A stretch of 33,028 nt of DNA from Chloroflexia bacterium (GTDB taxonomy: Bacteria; Chloroflexota; Chloroflexia; Thermomicrobiales; UBA6265): assembly GCA_013697005.1 (NCBI GenBank), contig JACCXM010000278.1, positions 1 to 33,028 on the forward strand, given 5' to 3'. Shown here piece by piece: positions 17,407 to 26,762 of the stretch. The notes beneath the pieces are model-generated. The model was not told the origin of the DNA, ran no database searches, and saw nothing but the letters and a program-made list of their open reading frames with translations. Made by a program: the position numbers and the translations under genes. Within the stretch, counting starts at the first letter, position 1, and each line of letters begins with the position of its first letter.

Positions 17407-17605
17407 CGGCCATCAACACCGAAATTTTTCACCCTCGACTTATAGCAGCAATGGCACGACACGGACCGGATCGCTATCGTTTCTGAAATCTGGGTGATAA
17501 ACTGCGCTTAGGTGGCGATAGCTACGGTCGACGCAATGGAGCGCGCCGGCAACGGCACGGCCACTTCGCGGAGAGCGGCGCGAAGTCGGGTAAGGGGGGA
17601 TCGGA

Positions 17606-18217
17606 ATGAGTCAACCGAGCCAGATGCAGCCTGGCGGGGCGGCGTTCGGTCAATCGCCACTGCTCCCAGGAGGCTTGGCATTCGAGCTTGCCAAGAAGTG
17701 GTGGGTACTACTCATCAGGGGCATTCTCCTGATCATCATCGGTCTGCTCGCCTTCGTGAGTCCACTCGTCTGGATCACGTTCGTCGGCATCTACATGCTC
17801 ATCGACGGCATGACCATGCTCTTCTCCGGTTTCGGCGACCAACCTCCGGGGCAAAGCCGCGGCCCGCTCGTCATCATCGGCGTGCTCAGTCTCCTTGCCG
17901 GATTGATCATTCTCTGGAACCCGGCCCTGGGTGGCATCACCCTTACTCTGGTCATCGCCGCCTGGGCGGTGGTCGCGGGCATCTTGACCATTATCTCGGC
18001 CATTCGGTTGCGCGAGGAGATCGACAACGAATGGTGGTTGATCCTGTCCGGGATCCTCGCCGTGATTTTCGGTATCCTGGTCTTTACCAATGTTTTGGCA
18101 GGCGTCCTGACCATCGCCTGGACATTCGGGGTATTCGCCGTGTTGGTCGGCATTCTGTCGATCGTGCTCGCGCTCCGGGTGCGGGACTTCGGAACCCAGA
18201 TCGGAGCAGTCACCTAG
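17606..18217 (+). CDS. HdeD/DUF308 family membrane protein
   Basis: WWVLLIRGILLIIIGLLAFVSPLVWITFVGIYMLIDGMTMLFSGF...GGITLTLVIAAWAVVAGILTIISAIRLREEIDNEWWLILSGILAVIFGILVF; AAGGGGGG SD. Confidence 0.88.
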   Translation: MSQPSQMQPGGAAFGQSPLLPGGLAFELAKKWWVLLIRGILLIIIGLLAFVSPLVWITFVGIYMLIDGMTMLFSGFGDQPPGQSRGPLVIIGVLSLLAGLIILWNPALGGITLTLVIAAWAVVAGILTIISAIRLREEIDNEWWLILSGILAVIFGILVFTNVLAGVLTIAWTFGVFAVLVGILSIVLALRVRDFGTQIGAVT

Positions 18218-18250
18218 CCGGCAATCCGGCTCCACATCCATGCATTACCT

Positions 18251-18276
18251 GGGGCACGGCGTTGGCGCCGTGCCCC
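18251..18276 (+). terminator. Perfect GC hairpin (11 bp stem, 4 nt loop), intercistronic terminator/attenuator candidate
   Basis: GGGGCACGGCG-TTGG-CGCCGTGCCCC; followed by GCTTACG rather than a U-tract. Confidence 0.55.
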
Positions 18277-18305
18277 GCTTACGTCTGGCGCGAAGGAGTG
18301 ACATC

Positions 18306-18872
18306 ATGACCAAGAAACCACTCATCGCCTTTATCGCCACCTATGACGATGTTGCCGGCGCGCGGCAGGATTACGACGAAGTCAAACAGGCCCACGGCAA
18401 GGGGTTTATCCGGGAATACGACGCCGCGATCATTTGGAAAAACGACAAGGGCAAGATCGAAATCGACTCGGTCAGCGAAGAAGCGAGCCGCAAATGGCTG
18501 TTGGCGGGATTGGGCGCCGGCGCTCTGATCGGGCTCATATTTCCGCCCTCGATCCTCGCCACCTCCGCCATCGGGGCGCTGAGCGGCGCCGTCATCGGCA
18601 AGTTTCGCGACGGGCTCGCCCAGGACGATCTCGAACAGATCGGCGCCGCGATGACAGGCGACAACGCCGCGCTGGTCGTCGTCGCCGAGGACAAGGTCGC
18701 CGACGCCCTGCACAGCATCGGAGCGAAACTCGATGCCTCGAATCAGCAAATCGAGGTGGTCCTCAGCGCCGATGCCGCCGTCGCCGCCGAGCAGCTTCAG
18801 GATGCGATCGCCGAGGCGTCGCTGCAACTCGATCAACTCGCCAAACAGGATGCCGAGCGGGCGTCTCAATGA
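18306..18872 (+). CDS. DUF1269 family membrane protein
   Basis: LIAFIATYDDVAGARQDYDEVKQAHGKGFIREYDAAIIWKNDKGKIEIDSVSEEASRKWLLAGLGAGALIGLIFPPSILATSAIGALSGAVIGKFRDGLAQDDLEQIGAAMTGDNAALVVVAE. Confidence 0.8.
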   Translation: MTKKPLIAFIATYDDVAGARQDYDEVKQAHGKGFIREYDAAIIWKNDKGKIEIDSVSEEASRKWLLAGLGAGALIGLIFPPSILATSAIGALSGAVIGKFRDGLAQDDLEQIGAAMTGDNAALVVVAEDKVADALHSIGAKLDASNQQIEVVLSADAAVAAEQLQDAIAEASLQLDQLAKQDAERASQ

Positions 18873-18893
18873 GTCGGACGTCCGACGTCCGAC
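18873..18893. repeat. Heptamer repeat/palindrome GTCGGAC-GTCCGAC-GTCCGAC directly after a stop codon
   Basis: TGA stop at 18870-18872 followed by GTCGGACGTCCGACGTCCGAC. Confidence 0.8.
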
Positions 18894-18986
18894 GAGTTAC
18901 GATCGAGACCCATCGCGGCGGCATCGCCCGCGGCCACGGCCTATCCTTAGCGGGAATCGGCTCTGGACCCAAGTGGGAGTGAAGCG

Positions 18987-19940
18987 ATGCAGGCTCCGAA
19001 TACCCCGACAATCGGTTCGCCCCTCCTCATCCCCTTCGATGGGTCCGCCAATGCCGAGGTTGTGCTCCCCTATGTGAGTCTGCTCGCCGCACCGGAGCAA
19101 CAGGTCATCCTGTTGCAAGTCATACCTACCACTCAATCTGTGACAAGCCCGCTCGGCGACGTGATGCTGTCCGCCGAGGAGGTGCACCGTGCCGCCGAGG
19201 AAGCGGCGCGGCAGGATTTGGCACGGATCGCCGCACGTCTGGCCACGATGGCGCCCGATCTCCACATCGAGCAGGTCATCGAGACTGGGGACCCTTGGGA
19301 GTGGATCGCCAAGGTCGCCACCCGCAGTCAGGCGCACACCATTCTGCTCGCCAGCCAGGGCGCCAGCGCCGCCGCGCCCGGCGGTTTTGGCAGTGTGGTT
19401 GGTCACGTCGTGCGCACGGCGCCCGTACCCGTCATGGTCGTCAAACCCGGCAACGAGGCGGCGGACGCCAAGATCGTCGCCCGGCTGGTCGTCGCGCACG
19501 ATGGCTCGGATCGCGCCGCGCAGGTGTTGCCGATGATTCAGGCGTTGGCGAAACGGCTCGGTGCCCACGTCCACATCGTCGCCGTGGTCGAGGACGAAGA
19601 AAGCGCGCTGCCGGCCAATGCCGCGGCCGGTATTGATCCGCACGTGCGTGAGGAGGCTCGAGCTGACCACTTGAATGCGGCCAGGAGTCGCGTCGAAGCC
19701 GCGGGCGCCGGTCTCATGCGTGAGGGACTCTCGGCCTCGTGGCAGGTGCTGAGCGGCCCAGCCGCCGCCGCCATTATCGAGGCGAGCGCGGCGCACGACG
19801 TGCTCGCGATCACGTCGCATGGGCAGAGCGCATCGCGCTGGATGCTCGGCAGCGTTGCCGAAAGGGTCATCCGCGAATCGCCCGTCCCAGTCATCCTGCT
19901 GCGCACCCCCCCGGAGACGCCCCCGGGCCCGACCGTATGA
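18987..19940 (+). CDS. Universal stress protein, tandem UspA domains
   Basis: LLIPFDGSANAEVVLPYVSLLAAPEQQVILLQV...GSVVGHVVRTAPVPVMVVKPG, repeated RLVVAHDGSDRAAQVLPM...GSVAERVIRESPVPVILLRTP. Confidence 0.93.
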   Translation: MQAPNTPTIGSPLLIPFDGSANAEVVLPYVSLLAAPEQQVILLQVIPTTQSVTSPLGDVMLSAEEVHRAAEEAARQDLARIAARLATMAPDLHIEQVIETGDPWEWIAKVATRSQAHTILLASQGASAAAPGGFGSVVGHVVRTAPVPVMVVKPGNEAADAKIVARLVVAHDGSDRAAQVLPMIQALAKRLGAHVHIVAVVEDEESALPANAAAGIDPHVREEARADHLNAARSRVEAAGAGLMREGLSASWQVLSGPAAAAIIEASAAHDVLAITSHGQSASRWMLGSVAERVIRESPVPVILLRTPPETPPGPTV

Positions 19941-20749
19941 CCATGTTCAACCGCATCCTGGCGCCCCTCGACGGTTCTGCTCGCGCCGAGACCGCGCTGG
20001 GCTGGATCACCATTCTCCCCGCCCGCCATGTCCGGTTACTCCAGGTCTGCCCCGGCGAGGATACGCGGCGGGCGGAAGCAGAGGAGTATCTGACGGCGAT
20101 CGCGGCTCGCGTGCAGGCCGTCGCGACCGAAGTCGAAATCCGCGTCGTGCACGACGAACCGGCCGAAGGCATCGTCGCCGCCGCCGCCGATGCCGACCTG
20201 GTGGTGATGTGTACTCAGGGTGCCGGGGACGGGGGGCGGCTGCTGTACGGCAGTGTTGCCGATCGGGTCGCCCGGCACGCCCCGGTACCGACTCTGCTCG
20301 TGCGCGGCGGTCGCGATCCGATTGCAGCCACGCCGGTACGCCGGATCGTGGTTCCCCTCGATGGCTCACCAGCCGCCGAACGCGCCCTGCCGATGGCGGC
20401 GAAACTGGCGACGATTCTCGCCGGACAGCTTCATTTCATTACGGTCGATGACGCGGATGGCGTTGACCAACCCCGGTCATCCACGACCGATAAAGGCGCA
20501 ACCGCGGCTCACGCCTATCTCGAGCAGATGGCGGGAGACACGACGGCGGACGCTGTAGCCCCCTCCACCGAAGTGCGATCCGGTGAAGCCGGGAACGAGT
20601 TACTGACGGCGGTCGGCCCCGGTGATCTGCTGGTGATCACGACCCATGGCCGCGGCGCAGCGCGACGCTGGCAGATCGGCCGGGTGGCCGAAAAACTGCT
20701 CCGTCACGCGGCCGCACCGATCGTGCTGATCCGCGCCGATTCACCTTGA
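19937..20749 (+). CDS. Universal stress protein, tandem UspA domains
   Basis: MFNRILAPLDGSARAETALGW...GSVADRVARHAPVPTLLVRGG...RIVVPLDGSPAAERALPMAAKLA...IGRVAEKLLRHAAAPIVLIRADSP; ATGA overlap with the preceding gene. Confidence 0.92.
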   Translation: MTMFNRILAPLDGSARAETALGWITILPARHVRLLQVCPGEDTRRAEAEEYLTAIAARVQAVATEVEIRVVHDEPAEGIVAAAADADLVVMCTQGAGDGGRLLYGSVADRVARHAPVPTLLVRGGRDPIAATPVRRIVVPLDGSPAAERALPMAAKLATILAGQLHFITVDDADGVDQPRSSTTDKGATAAHAYLEQMAGDTTADAVAPSTEVRSGEAGNELLTAVGPGDLLVITTHGRGAARRWQIGRVAEKLLRHAAAPIVLIRADSP

Positions 20750-22680
20750 CCATATCCTCGGTCTCGCTATGGTTCCGCCTCAGTATCGCGCTGATCGTCA
20801 TCACGACGGCTGCGCCGGCGATCGTCTCCGCCCGCCAGGCGACGCCCGCGGCAACGGCGGCCGGGCCAACACCGCCACCCTTGGCCTGCCCCGTGCCCCC
20901 GCTCAGCGCGGCCGCGTTGGTTTCCATCCTGCGCGAACCAACACCGGAAGACCCTTCGGCGGATGACCCAAGAGGCGACGCCGTGCCTCCCGCCGAACGC
21001 GAAGCGATTGGCCAACTTGTCGCAACCTGGACGATGTGCCTGGCTGCTGGTGATATTCCCGCGCTGCTTGGTCTATTCACGCCCGATGGCGTGCGGCGCC
21101 TGCTCGGCGAGCGGGCTCCCTTGCTCGGCGGACCCGCCGGTCTCCGCGTTGCGGTCCCGACGGTCTCCAGCATCGAGCGGCTCGAGGACGGCCGCATCGC
21201 GGCGCGTATAACGATCGATCCCTCCCCCGCCGGAACCGCTCCCCTGGAAACCGTCATCATGCTCGCCGAGCAAGGCGCGGACGGCCGCTGGTGGATCGAC
21301 CATCTCCATTCGTCAGGGGAGCTGGCCGGGACCTCTGGTCCGGCTCCCCCGCCCAGGAATGACGCTCGCCCCCTGTTGCGCCATCCGATCGCGCCAGGTG
21401 CTGGGGTGCCGGTCCTCGGTCCCGGACCGACCGTACCCATGCGCGGCGCGGACGGCGCCCGGACCGGTCTCCAGAGTGGACCCCTGCCCAAGGGCGACCC
21501 GGTCGAGCGATGGCGAACCCCGGCCGGTTGGTATTCCGATGTCCAACCGGTGGTGGCCCGAGGTCTCGTCTACTTCGGCGGATTCTCCCTTGGCGAGCGA
21601 ACACCGGTACTGGCGGCGATCGATACCGCGACTGGCGGCGTGCGCTGGCAAACCACCGCGCCCGTCGCCTGGGCCGACTTCCCGGATGCCCCGGCCCTGG
21701 CTAGCGATATCCTCTTTGCTCCCGTCGAGGCGCCCGTCGCCGGGGTCATGGCCGTCGCCGCGGCGACCGGCGCACCGCTCTGGTTCGCACCATTCGGATT
21801 CACCTCGGTCACGGCCCCGGCAGTCGATGCCGACGCGGTCTACAGTGCCGGCTGGGGAGTGCGCAACACGCGCGACCGCACCCAGAATGACGCCTCCGGC
21901 GCCGTCTTCGCCCTCGATCAGCGCACTGGACGCGAACGCTGGCGCTTTCTCGCCCCCGCTCGCTTCGGTCCAGTTGCGGTCGGACCCGATATCGTCTATG
22001 TCCCGAGCGATCGCGGGCTCTACGCCATTGACCGCGCCACTGGCCGCAAGCGCTGGCAGGCTCGCTTTTCCCCGGATGCGGGTGAGCCGGCGACCCTTGC
22101 GGCAGACACCATCGTCTTCGCCGGCTCGGAAATCACCTCCGGCCAGACCGGCGTGTTTGCGCTCGATGCCAGCAGTGGCGCGTTGCGCTGGCGTGTCGAT
22201 CTGCCACCGACACCCGGCGTCCGCGCCGGGACGGCGGCGGCGAATGACCGCGTCTTCGTGACCCGCTGGGAAGCCCCGGCGGGCGATCCCGCCCGTGGTA
22301 TGCCGACCCTGCGCACCTACGATCTGACGACCGGCCAACAAAGCTGGGTCTTTCAAGTGAGCGCGGACAATGCCTCCCCCGGTCAGCCGGTCGGGACCGG
22401 CTCGCTGACGACACCGGTGGTATCCGGTGAGTCCGTGGTGTTCGGGGTAGCGGTGCGGGTTCCCGCCCCCGGCGCCGCGGGGAACGCGGACGGTCTCTAC
22501 GCGGTCGATCGCACCACCGGGATGCTAAGCAGGCGCGACTCGGCCGCTGTTCCCATCCGCTCCGCGCCGGCGATCCTCGACGGTGCCATCTATGCCATGG
22601 GTGGGTTGCGGGCGCGCGGCGGCGCCAGCGGCGGTATGCTGCTCGCGTTCGGCGCTGACGCGGGCGATATCGCCTCGTGA
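20746..22680 (+). CDS. Secreted PQQ-binding-like beta-propeller protein with N-terminal NTF2-like domain
   Basis: Signal peptide; propeller repeats (GGFSLGERTPVLAAIDTATGGVRWQTTAPV, AVFALDQRTGRERWRFLAPA, GLYAIDRATGRKRWQARF, GVFALDASSGALRWRVDLPP); TTG start overlapping the previous stop. Confidence 0.85.
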   Translation: MTISSVSLWFRLSIALIVITTAAPAIVSARQATPAATAAGPTPPPLACPVPPLSAAALVSILREPTPEDPSADDPRGDAVPPAEREAIGQLVATWTMCLAAGDIPALLGLFTPDGVRRLLGERAPLLGGPAGLRVAVPTVSSIERLEDGRIAARITIDPSPAGTAPLETVIMLAEQGADGRWWIDHLHSSGELAGTSGPAPPPRNDARPLLRHPIAPGAGVPVLGPGPTVPMRGADGARTGLQSGPLPKGDPVERWRTPAGWYSDVQPVVARGLVYFGGFSLGERTPVLAAIDTATGGVRWQTTAPVAWADFPDAPALASDILFAPVEAPVAGVMAVAAATGAPLWFAPFGFTSVTAPAVDADAVYSAGWGVRNTRDRTQNDASGAVFALDQRTGRERWRFLAPARFGPVAVGPDIVYVPSDRGLYAIDRATGRKRWQARFSPDAGEPATLAADTIVFAGSEITSGQTGVFALDASSGALRWRVDLPPTPGVRAGTAAANDRVFVTRWEAPAGDPARGMPTLRTYDLTTGQQSWVFQVSADNASPGQPVGTGSLTTPVVSGESVVFGVAVRVPAPGAAGNADGLYAVDRTTGMLSRRDSAAVPIRSAPAILDGAIYAMGGLRARGGASGGMLLAFGADAGDIAS

Positions 22681-24335
22681 CCTCCCGTGCGCCAAAATGG
22701 AGACCGCCTGTGCCGGGCTCTCAGACCACCTCACTGTTGCGGAAGGTCATCGCCCAGCTCCGCAAGCGCGCTCGCGTCATCACGCTCTCCGACTCCACCG
22801 GCGCTGCATTGACCGGCCGCGAAACGCTGCTGCGCGCCCTGGTGCTGCGGCGGCTCCTGCGCCGCACTATCGCCCCCGGCGAACGGAACGTCGGCGTTCT
22901 TCTCCCGCCGACCGTCGCCGCGGCGGTGACGAACCTTGCCCTGGCGCTGGATCGCCGGGTCGCGGTGAATCTCAACTACAGCCTCTCCGCGGAGCTGGTC
23001 CGCTTTTCGATTGCCGAGGCTGGGCTGCGCCACGTGATCACCTCCCGCACGTTTCTGGAGCGGATGCCGGTCGATCTCAGCGGGGTCGCCACAATCCTCC
23101 TCGAAGATTTGGCGCCGCGCGCTTCTCTGCTCGACAAGGCAGCCGCCGCGCTGCTCGCATTCCTCCCGCTGCCTCTGTCCCTGCTGGAACGCCTCCTGGG
23201 TATCAACGACATGCCCGCGGATGACCCGATGACGATCATCTTCACCTCGGGGTCGACCGGGAGACCCAAGGGGGTCGTCCTTCCCTGGCGCAGCATCGAA
23301 GCGAATACCGGCATGGTCAACGCACTCCTCCAATTGCGCCCCGACGACGTCATGCTTGGCGTCTTGCCGTTTTTTCACACCTTTGGCTACACCATCACCC
23401 TCTGGACTATGCTCGCAATGGGGGTCGGCGCGGTGTTTCACACAAATCCCCTGGAGGGGCGGGTAGTCGGCCGTCTCCTGCGCGATCGAAACGTCACCAT
23501 TGTCCTGGGGACGCCCACCCTGCTTCGCGCCTACATGCGGCGCTTGCCCCCGGAAGATTTTTCCTCCGTCGAGATCGTCGCGGCGGGATCGGAACCCTTG
23601 TCGGGCGCGGTCAGCGACGCCTTCGCGGTCAAATTCGGCATCCGGCCCTTTCAGGGCTACGGCGCGACCGAGCTCGGACCGATCGTCTCCGCCAACGTCC
23701 CGGCGTCCCGCGCCCTGGGCGATCCCAGCGCCGGATTGCGGGAAGGCACCGTCGGCCGCCCGGCGCTCGGGGTTCGGGTTCAGGTGCGCGATGCCGAGAA
23801 CGGGACGGTGCTGGGACCGGGCGAGCGGGGTGTGCTGTGGGTGACAGGACCGCACGTGATGCTCGGCTACCTGAACCAGCCGGAGCTCACCAATCAGGTG
23901 CTCGTGGACGGTTGGTACAACACCGGCGACGTAGTGACCATCGACGACGACGGCTTCATCACGATTGTCGGCCGCCAGAGCCGCTTCGCCAAGATCGGCG
24001 GCGAGCAGGTGCCATTTGCCGCTATCGAAGAGGTCCTGGCCACGCTGACCGGGGGCAGTGAGGATGGCGCGCCGCGTGCCGTCGTCACCGCCGTGCCCGA
24101 CGACGCCACCGGGGAGCGGTTGATCGTCGTCCATACCGCGCTGGAAGAATCTATCGAGCAGCTTGTCGCGGGGATGGTTGCCGCCGGGCTCCCCCGGCTC
24201 TTCATTCCGGCCCCGGCCGATTTCCACCAGATCGCGGTCATGCCATTGATCGGTATCGGCAAAGTCGATCTCGAATCGGTCAACCAGTTCGCGCACACCG
24301 CCGCCGCCAAGCGGCGAACCACCTCGAAAACATAG
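22677..24335 (+). CDS. AMP-dependent acyl-CoA/acyl-ACP synthetase (Aas-synthetase-like)
   Basis: TIIFTSGSTGRPKGVVLPWRSIEAN...LGVLPFFHTFGYT...VEIVAAGSEPLSGAVSDAFAVKFGIRPFQGYGATELGPIVSANVP...GWYNTGDVVTIDDDGFITIVGRQSRFAKIGGEQVP; GTGA overlap. Confidence 0.92.
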   Translation: MTSRAPKWRPPVPGSQTTSLLRKVIAQLRKRARVITLSDSTGAALTGRETLLRALVLRRLLRRTIAPGERNVGVLLPPTVAAAVTNLALALDRRVAVNLNYSLSAELVRFSIAEAGLRHVITSRTFLERMPVDLSGVATILLEDLAPRASLLDKAAAALLAFLPLPLSLLERLLGINDMPADDPMTIIFTSGSTGRPKGVVLPWRSIEANTGMVNALLQLRPDDVMLGVLPFFHTFGYTITLWTMLAMGVGAVFHTNPLEGRVVGRLLRDRNVTIVLGTPTLLRAYMRRLPPEDFSSVEIVAAGSEPLSGAVSDAFAVKFGIRPFQGYGATELGPIVSANVPASRALGDPSAGLREGTVGRPALGVRVQVRDAENGTVLGPGERGVLWVTGPHVMLGYLNQPELTNQVLVDGWYNTGDVVTIDDDGFITIVGRQSRFAKIGGEQVPFAAIEEVLATLTGGSEDGAPRAVVTAVPDDATGERLIVVHTALEESIEQLVAGMVAAGLPRLFIPAPADFHQIAVMPLIGIGKVDLESVNQFAHTAAAKRRTTSKT

Positions 24336-24376
24336 GTCAGCGGTCTGAGATACTTCCCGCATGAGCAGCGCAAGTC

Positions 24377-25726
24377 ATGAGTAGCGCGAGCGTGGTCTTT
24401 CCCGATGACTGGGTCTGGGGCGCGGCGACCGCCGCCTACCAGATCGAAGGCGCGGTCCGCGCCGGGGGCCGCGGACAATCGATCTGGGACACCTTCAGCC
24501 ACACCCCGGGCAAGATCGTCAATGGCGACACCGGCGACATCGCTTGCGACCATTTCCACCGCTACCCCGACGACATCGCGCTCATGCGCGAGCTCGGTCT
24601 CGGCGGCTATCGCTTCTCCATCGCCTGGCCGCGCATCTTCCCCACCGGATCGGGACGCCCCAATACCGAGGGTATCGACTTTTATCGCCGGCTGATCGAC
24701 GAGCTGCACACCGCCGGCATCACCCCCTATGTCACCCTCTATCACTGGGATTTGCCACAGCCGCTGCAAGACCGCGGCGGGTGGGGCAACCGCGATACCG
24801 CACATCGCTTCGGAGAGTACGTCCAGACCGTGGCGGCCGCCCTCGGCGCGGGGGTACAGCACTGGTTCACCATCAATGAGCCATGGGTCGCCGCGTTTCT
24901 CGGTCACTGGACCGGCGACCACGCCCCTGGGGCACGCGATTTTCGTCTGGCTCTATTGGCGGCGCACAATCTCCTGCTCGCCCATGGCGAAGGGATGGCC
25001 GCCCTGCGCTCCGAGATGCGGCCGGGGGACGAGGCCGGTATCGTGCTCAACCTCGCGCCGAGCGAACCCGCGGACGACAGCAACGCCGATCTGGAAGCCG
25101 CCCACCGCATGGATGGGTTCGTCAACCGCTGGTTCCTCGATGCCCTCTATCGCGGCGTCTATCCCGACGACATGGTCCGCCTCTACGGCGACGCGATGCC
25201 GGAGATCGCCGCCGGTGACATGGACCTCATCTCGCGCCCGACCGACGTGCTTGGGGTCAACTATTACTCGCGATCAGTGGTTGCCTACGACCCCGCCGCC
25301 ATGCCCCTGCACACCCGGCGCGTCACGCCTCCCAGTGCCCGCGTCACGGCGATGGGCTGGGAAATCTTCCCGTCAGGGTTGTACGACGTCCTGCAACGGG
25401 TCCACGACGACTATGCCCCCGGCCGCCTCCTCGTCACCGAAAACGGCGCCGCGCTGAACGATGTGCTCGATGAGGGAGTGGTCGACGATCCCGCACGGGA
25501 GGACTTTCTGCACGAACACCTCCTGCAGGTATACCGGGCCGTCCAGGCGAGCGTGCCGGTGGCCGGCTATTTCGCCTGGTCCCTCCTCGACAATTTCGAA
25601 TGGGCCTGGGGATACAGCGCGCGGTTCGGGCTGATTTTCGTCGATTTTGCAACCCAGGAACGGATCGTCAAACGCAGTGGACGCTGGTACTCAGAGGTGA
25701 CACGGGAAAACGTAGTCGGCGCATGA
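24377..25726 (+). CDS. GH1 beta-glucosidase
   Basis: FPDDWVWGAATAAYQIEGAVRAGGRGQSIWDTFSHTPGKI...FTINEPWVAAFLGHWTGDHAPG...LLVTENGAAL...VAGYFAWSLLDNFEWAWGYSARFGLIFVDFATQERIVKRSGRWYSE. Confidence 0.97.
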   Translation: MSSASVVFPDDWVWGAATAAYQIEGAVRAGGRGQSIWDTFSHTPGKIVNGDTGDIACDHFHRYPDDIALMRELGLGGYRFSIAWPRIFPTGSGRPNTEGIDFYRRLIDELHTAGITPYVTLYHWDLPQPLQDRGGWGNRDTAHRFGEYVQTVAAALGAGVQHWFTINEPWVAAFLGHWTGDHAPGARDFRLALLAAHNLLLAHGEGMAALRSEMRPGDEAGIVLNLAPSEPADDSNADLEAAHRMDGFVNRWFLDALYRGVYPDDMVRLYGDAMPEIAAGDMDLISRPTDVLGVNYYSRSVVAYDPAAMPLHTRRVTPPSARVTAMGWEIFPSGLYDVLQRVHDDYAPGRLLVTENGAALNDVLDEGVVDDPAREDFLHEHLLQVYRAVQASVPVAGYFAWSLLDNFEWAWGYSARFGLIFVDFATQERIVKRSGRWYSEVTRENVVGA

Positions 25727-25808
25727 GCCGCAACCCAAGGTCGTGCCTTTCTGGAGAACCGCGTCCAGGCAGCAGTGTCATGCCGTGCGCGCGAGGAATC
25801 TCGGCCGG

Positions 25809-26684
25809 CTACTTCTCCGCCCAGGTGATGAACGTCACGACCTGAGTTCCATCATCGAGCCGTTCCACACTGACCGTCTCCGATCCATCCAACGCGCTCA
25901 GCGCGCCGGGCATCACCGCCGGGTCGAAGAAGTTCTCGGTGCTTGCGGCTCCGTTCTGGGTCCGTGTCGGGGTACTGGCGCCGCGCGTCGTCTTTTTCGT
26001 GTTCTTGCTGCCTTTGCCTTTGCCTTTTTTCTTCTTCTTTTTCTTTTTCGGTGATCCGGCGATCGTGTTCGTTGAGTCACTATGCTGATAGATGCGTGCC
26101 AACTGCTGGAAGTCCTTGTTGATCGGCTCCAGGTTGTTGAATATCGCCGCGGTGCTATCGTTCATACAAGATTCCGTGTTGACATGGTCGAGACCGGGAG
26201 TGTGACCCAGCTCATGGCACATCGTGTGTCGGCGGGCGGCATCGCTGTTGTACTGGCCGTTGTTCGCGTTGAAGAACGAGTCGTTCATCTGCACCGTCGC
26301 GGCATCGATGTGACCACTCCGGTCGAAATAGAGCCGCGTCAGTCCCAACCAGCCCACTGGCTGCCCGTACTGCCCGTTGCACATCTGGACCGTGCCCGGT
26401 TTGGACCGGCATTCCTGGGGGGTCGTCGCCCCGCCAACGATCTGGAAGCTGACCGTGTCACCCCGGTTCCAGTCGGCGACGACGGCGCTCAGTATGCTGT
26501 TCCAGCCGCCATCGACATTGTCGCCAACCTGCAGCGTGAACGGCGTTTGCTGGCGCGCCCAATGGAATCCGCCCGAGCCCTGGAGCGCAAGCGTTGCACT
26601 TGGGGCCAGACTCGTCACCGGAGCGAACACCAGCACCGCCGCGAACGCGGCGAGCACAATCTGTTGGGTCAGTTTCCTCGTCAC
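25809..26684 (-). CDS. Secreted matrixin-like zinc metalloprotease with Lys-rich C-terminal linker
   Basis: HTMCHELGHTPGLDH = HExxHxxGxxH; signal peptide LTQQIVLAAFAAVLVFAPVTSLA; linker SPKKKKKKKKGKGKGSKNTKK; GTG start at 26684 with GGGAG SD (longest ORF to 26753). Confidence 0.8.
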   Translation of the reverse strand: MTRKLTQQIVLAAFAAVLVFAPVTSLAPSATLALQGSGGFHWARQQTPFTLQVGDNVDGGWNSILSAVVADWNRGDTVSFQIVGGATTPQECRSKPGTVQMCNGQYGQPVGWLGLTRLYFDRSGHIDAATVQMNDSFFNANNGQYNSDAARRHTMCHELGHTPGLDHVNTESCMNDSTAAIFNNLEPINKDFQQLARIYQHSDSTNTIAGSPKKKKKKKKGKGKGSKNTKKTTRGASTPTRTQNGAASTENFFDPAVMPGALSALDGSETVSVERLDDGTQVVTFITWAEK

Positions 26685-26762
26685 GCGTCGTACTCCCAGT
26701 TGCGTCCGTCGCGGATCCCGGACAGAACAAACGCGAGCACAGGGCTCGCGCACATTATGTCG

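Noticed and set aside
17407-17605. AT-richer stretch with TATAAG/GATAAA-like boxes as promoters
   Set aside because: Plausible promoter region between divergent genes, but the -35/-10 assignment is not convincing by eye.
22731-24362. 543 aa minus-strand ORF
   Set aside because: Antisense to the clear AMP-dependent synthetase; unnatural composition.
25727-25808. Possible decayed intergenic repeat (GAGATTCCTCGCGCGCACGGCATGACACTG on minus strand)
   Set aside because: Only one copy in the window; cannot support a repeat call.
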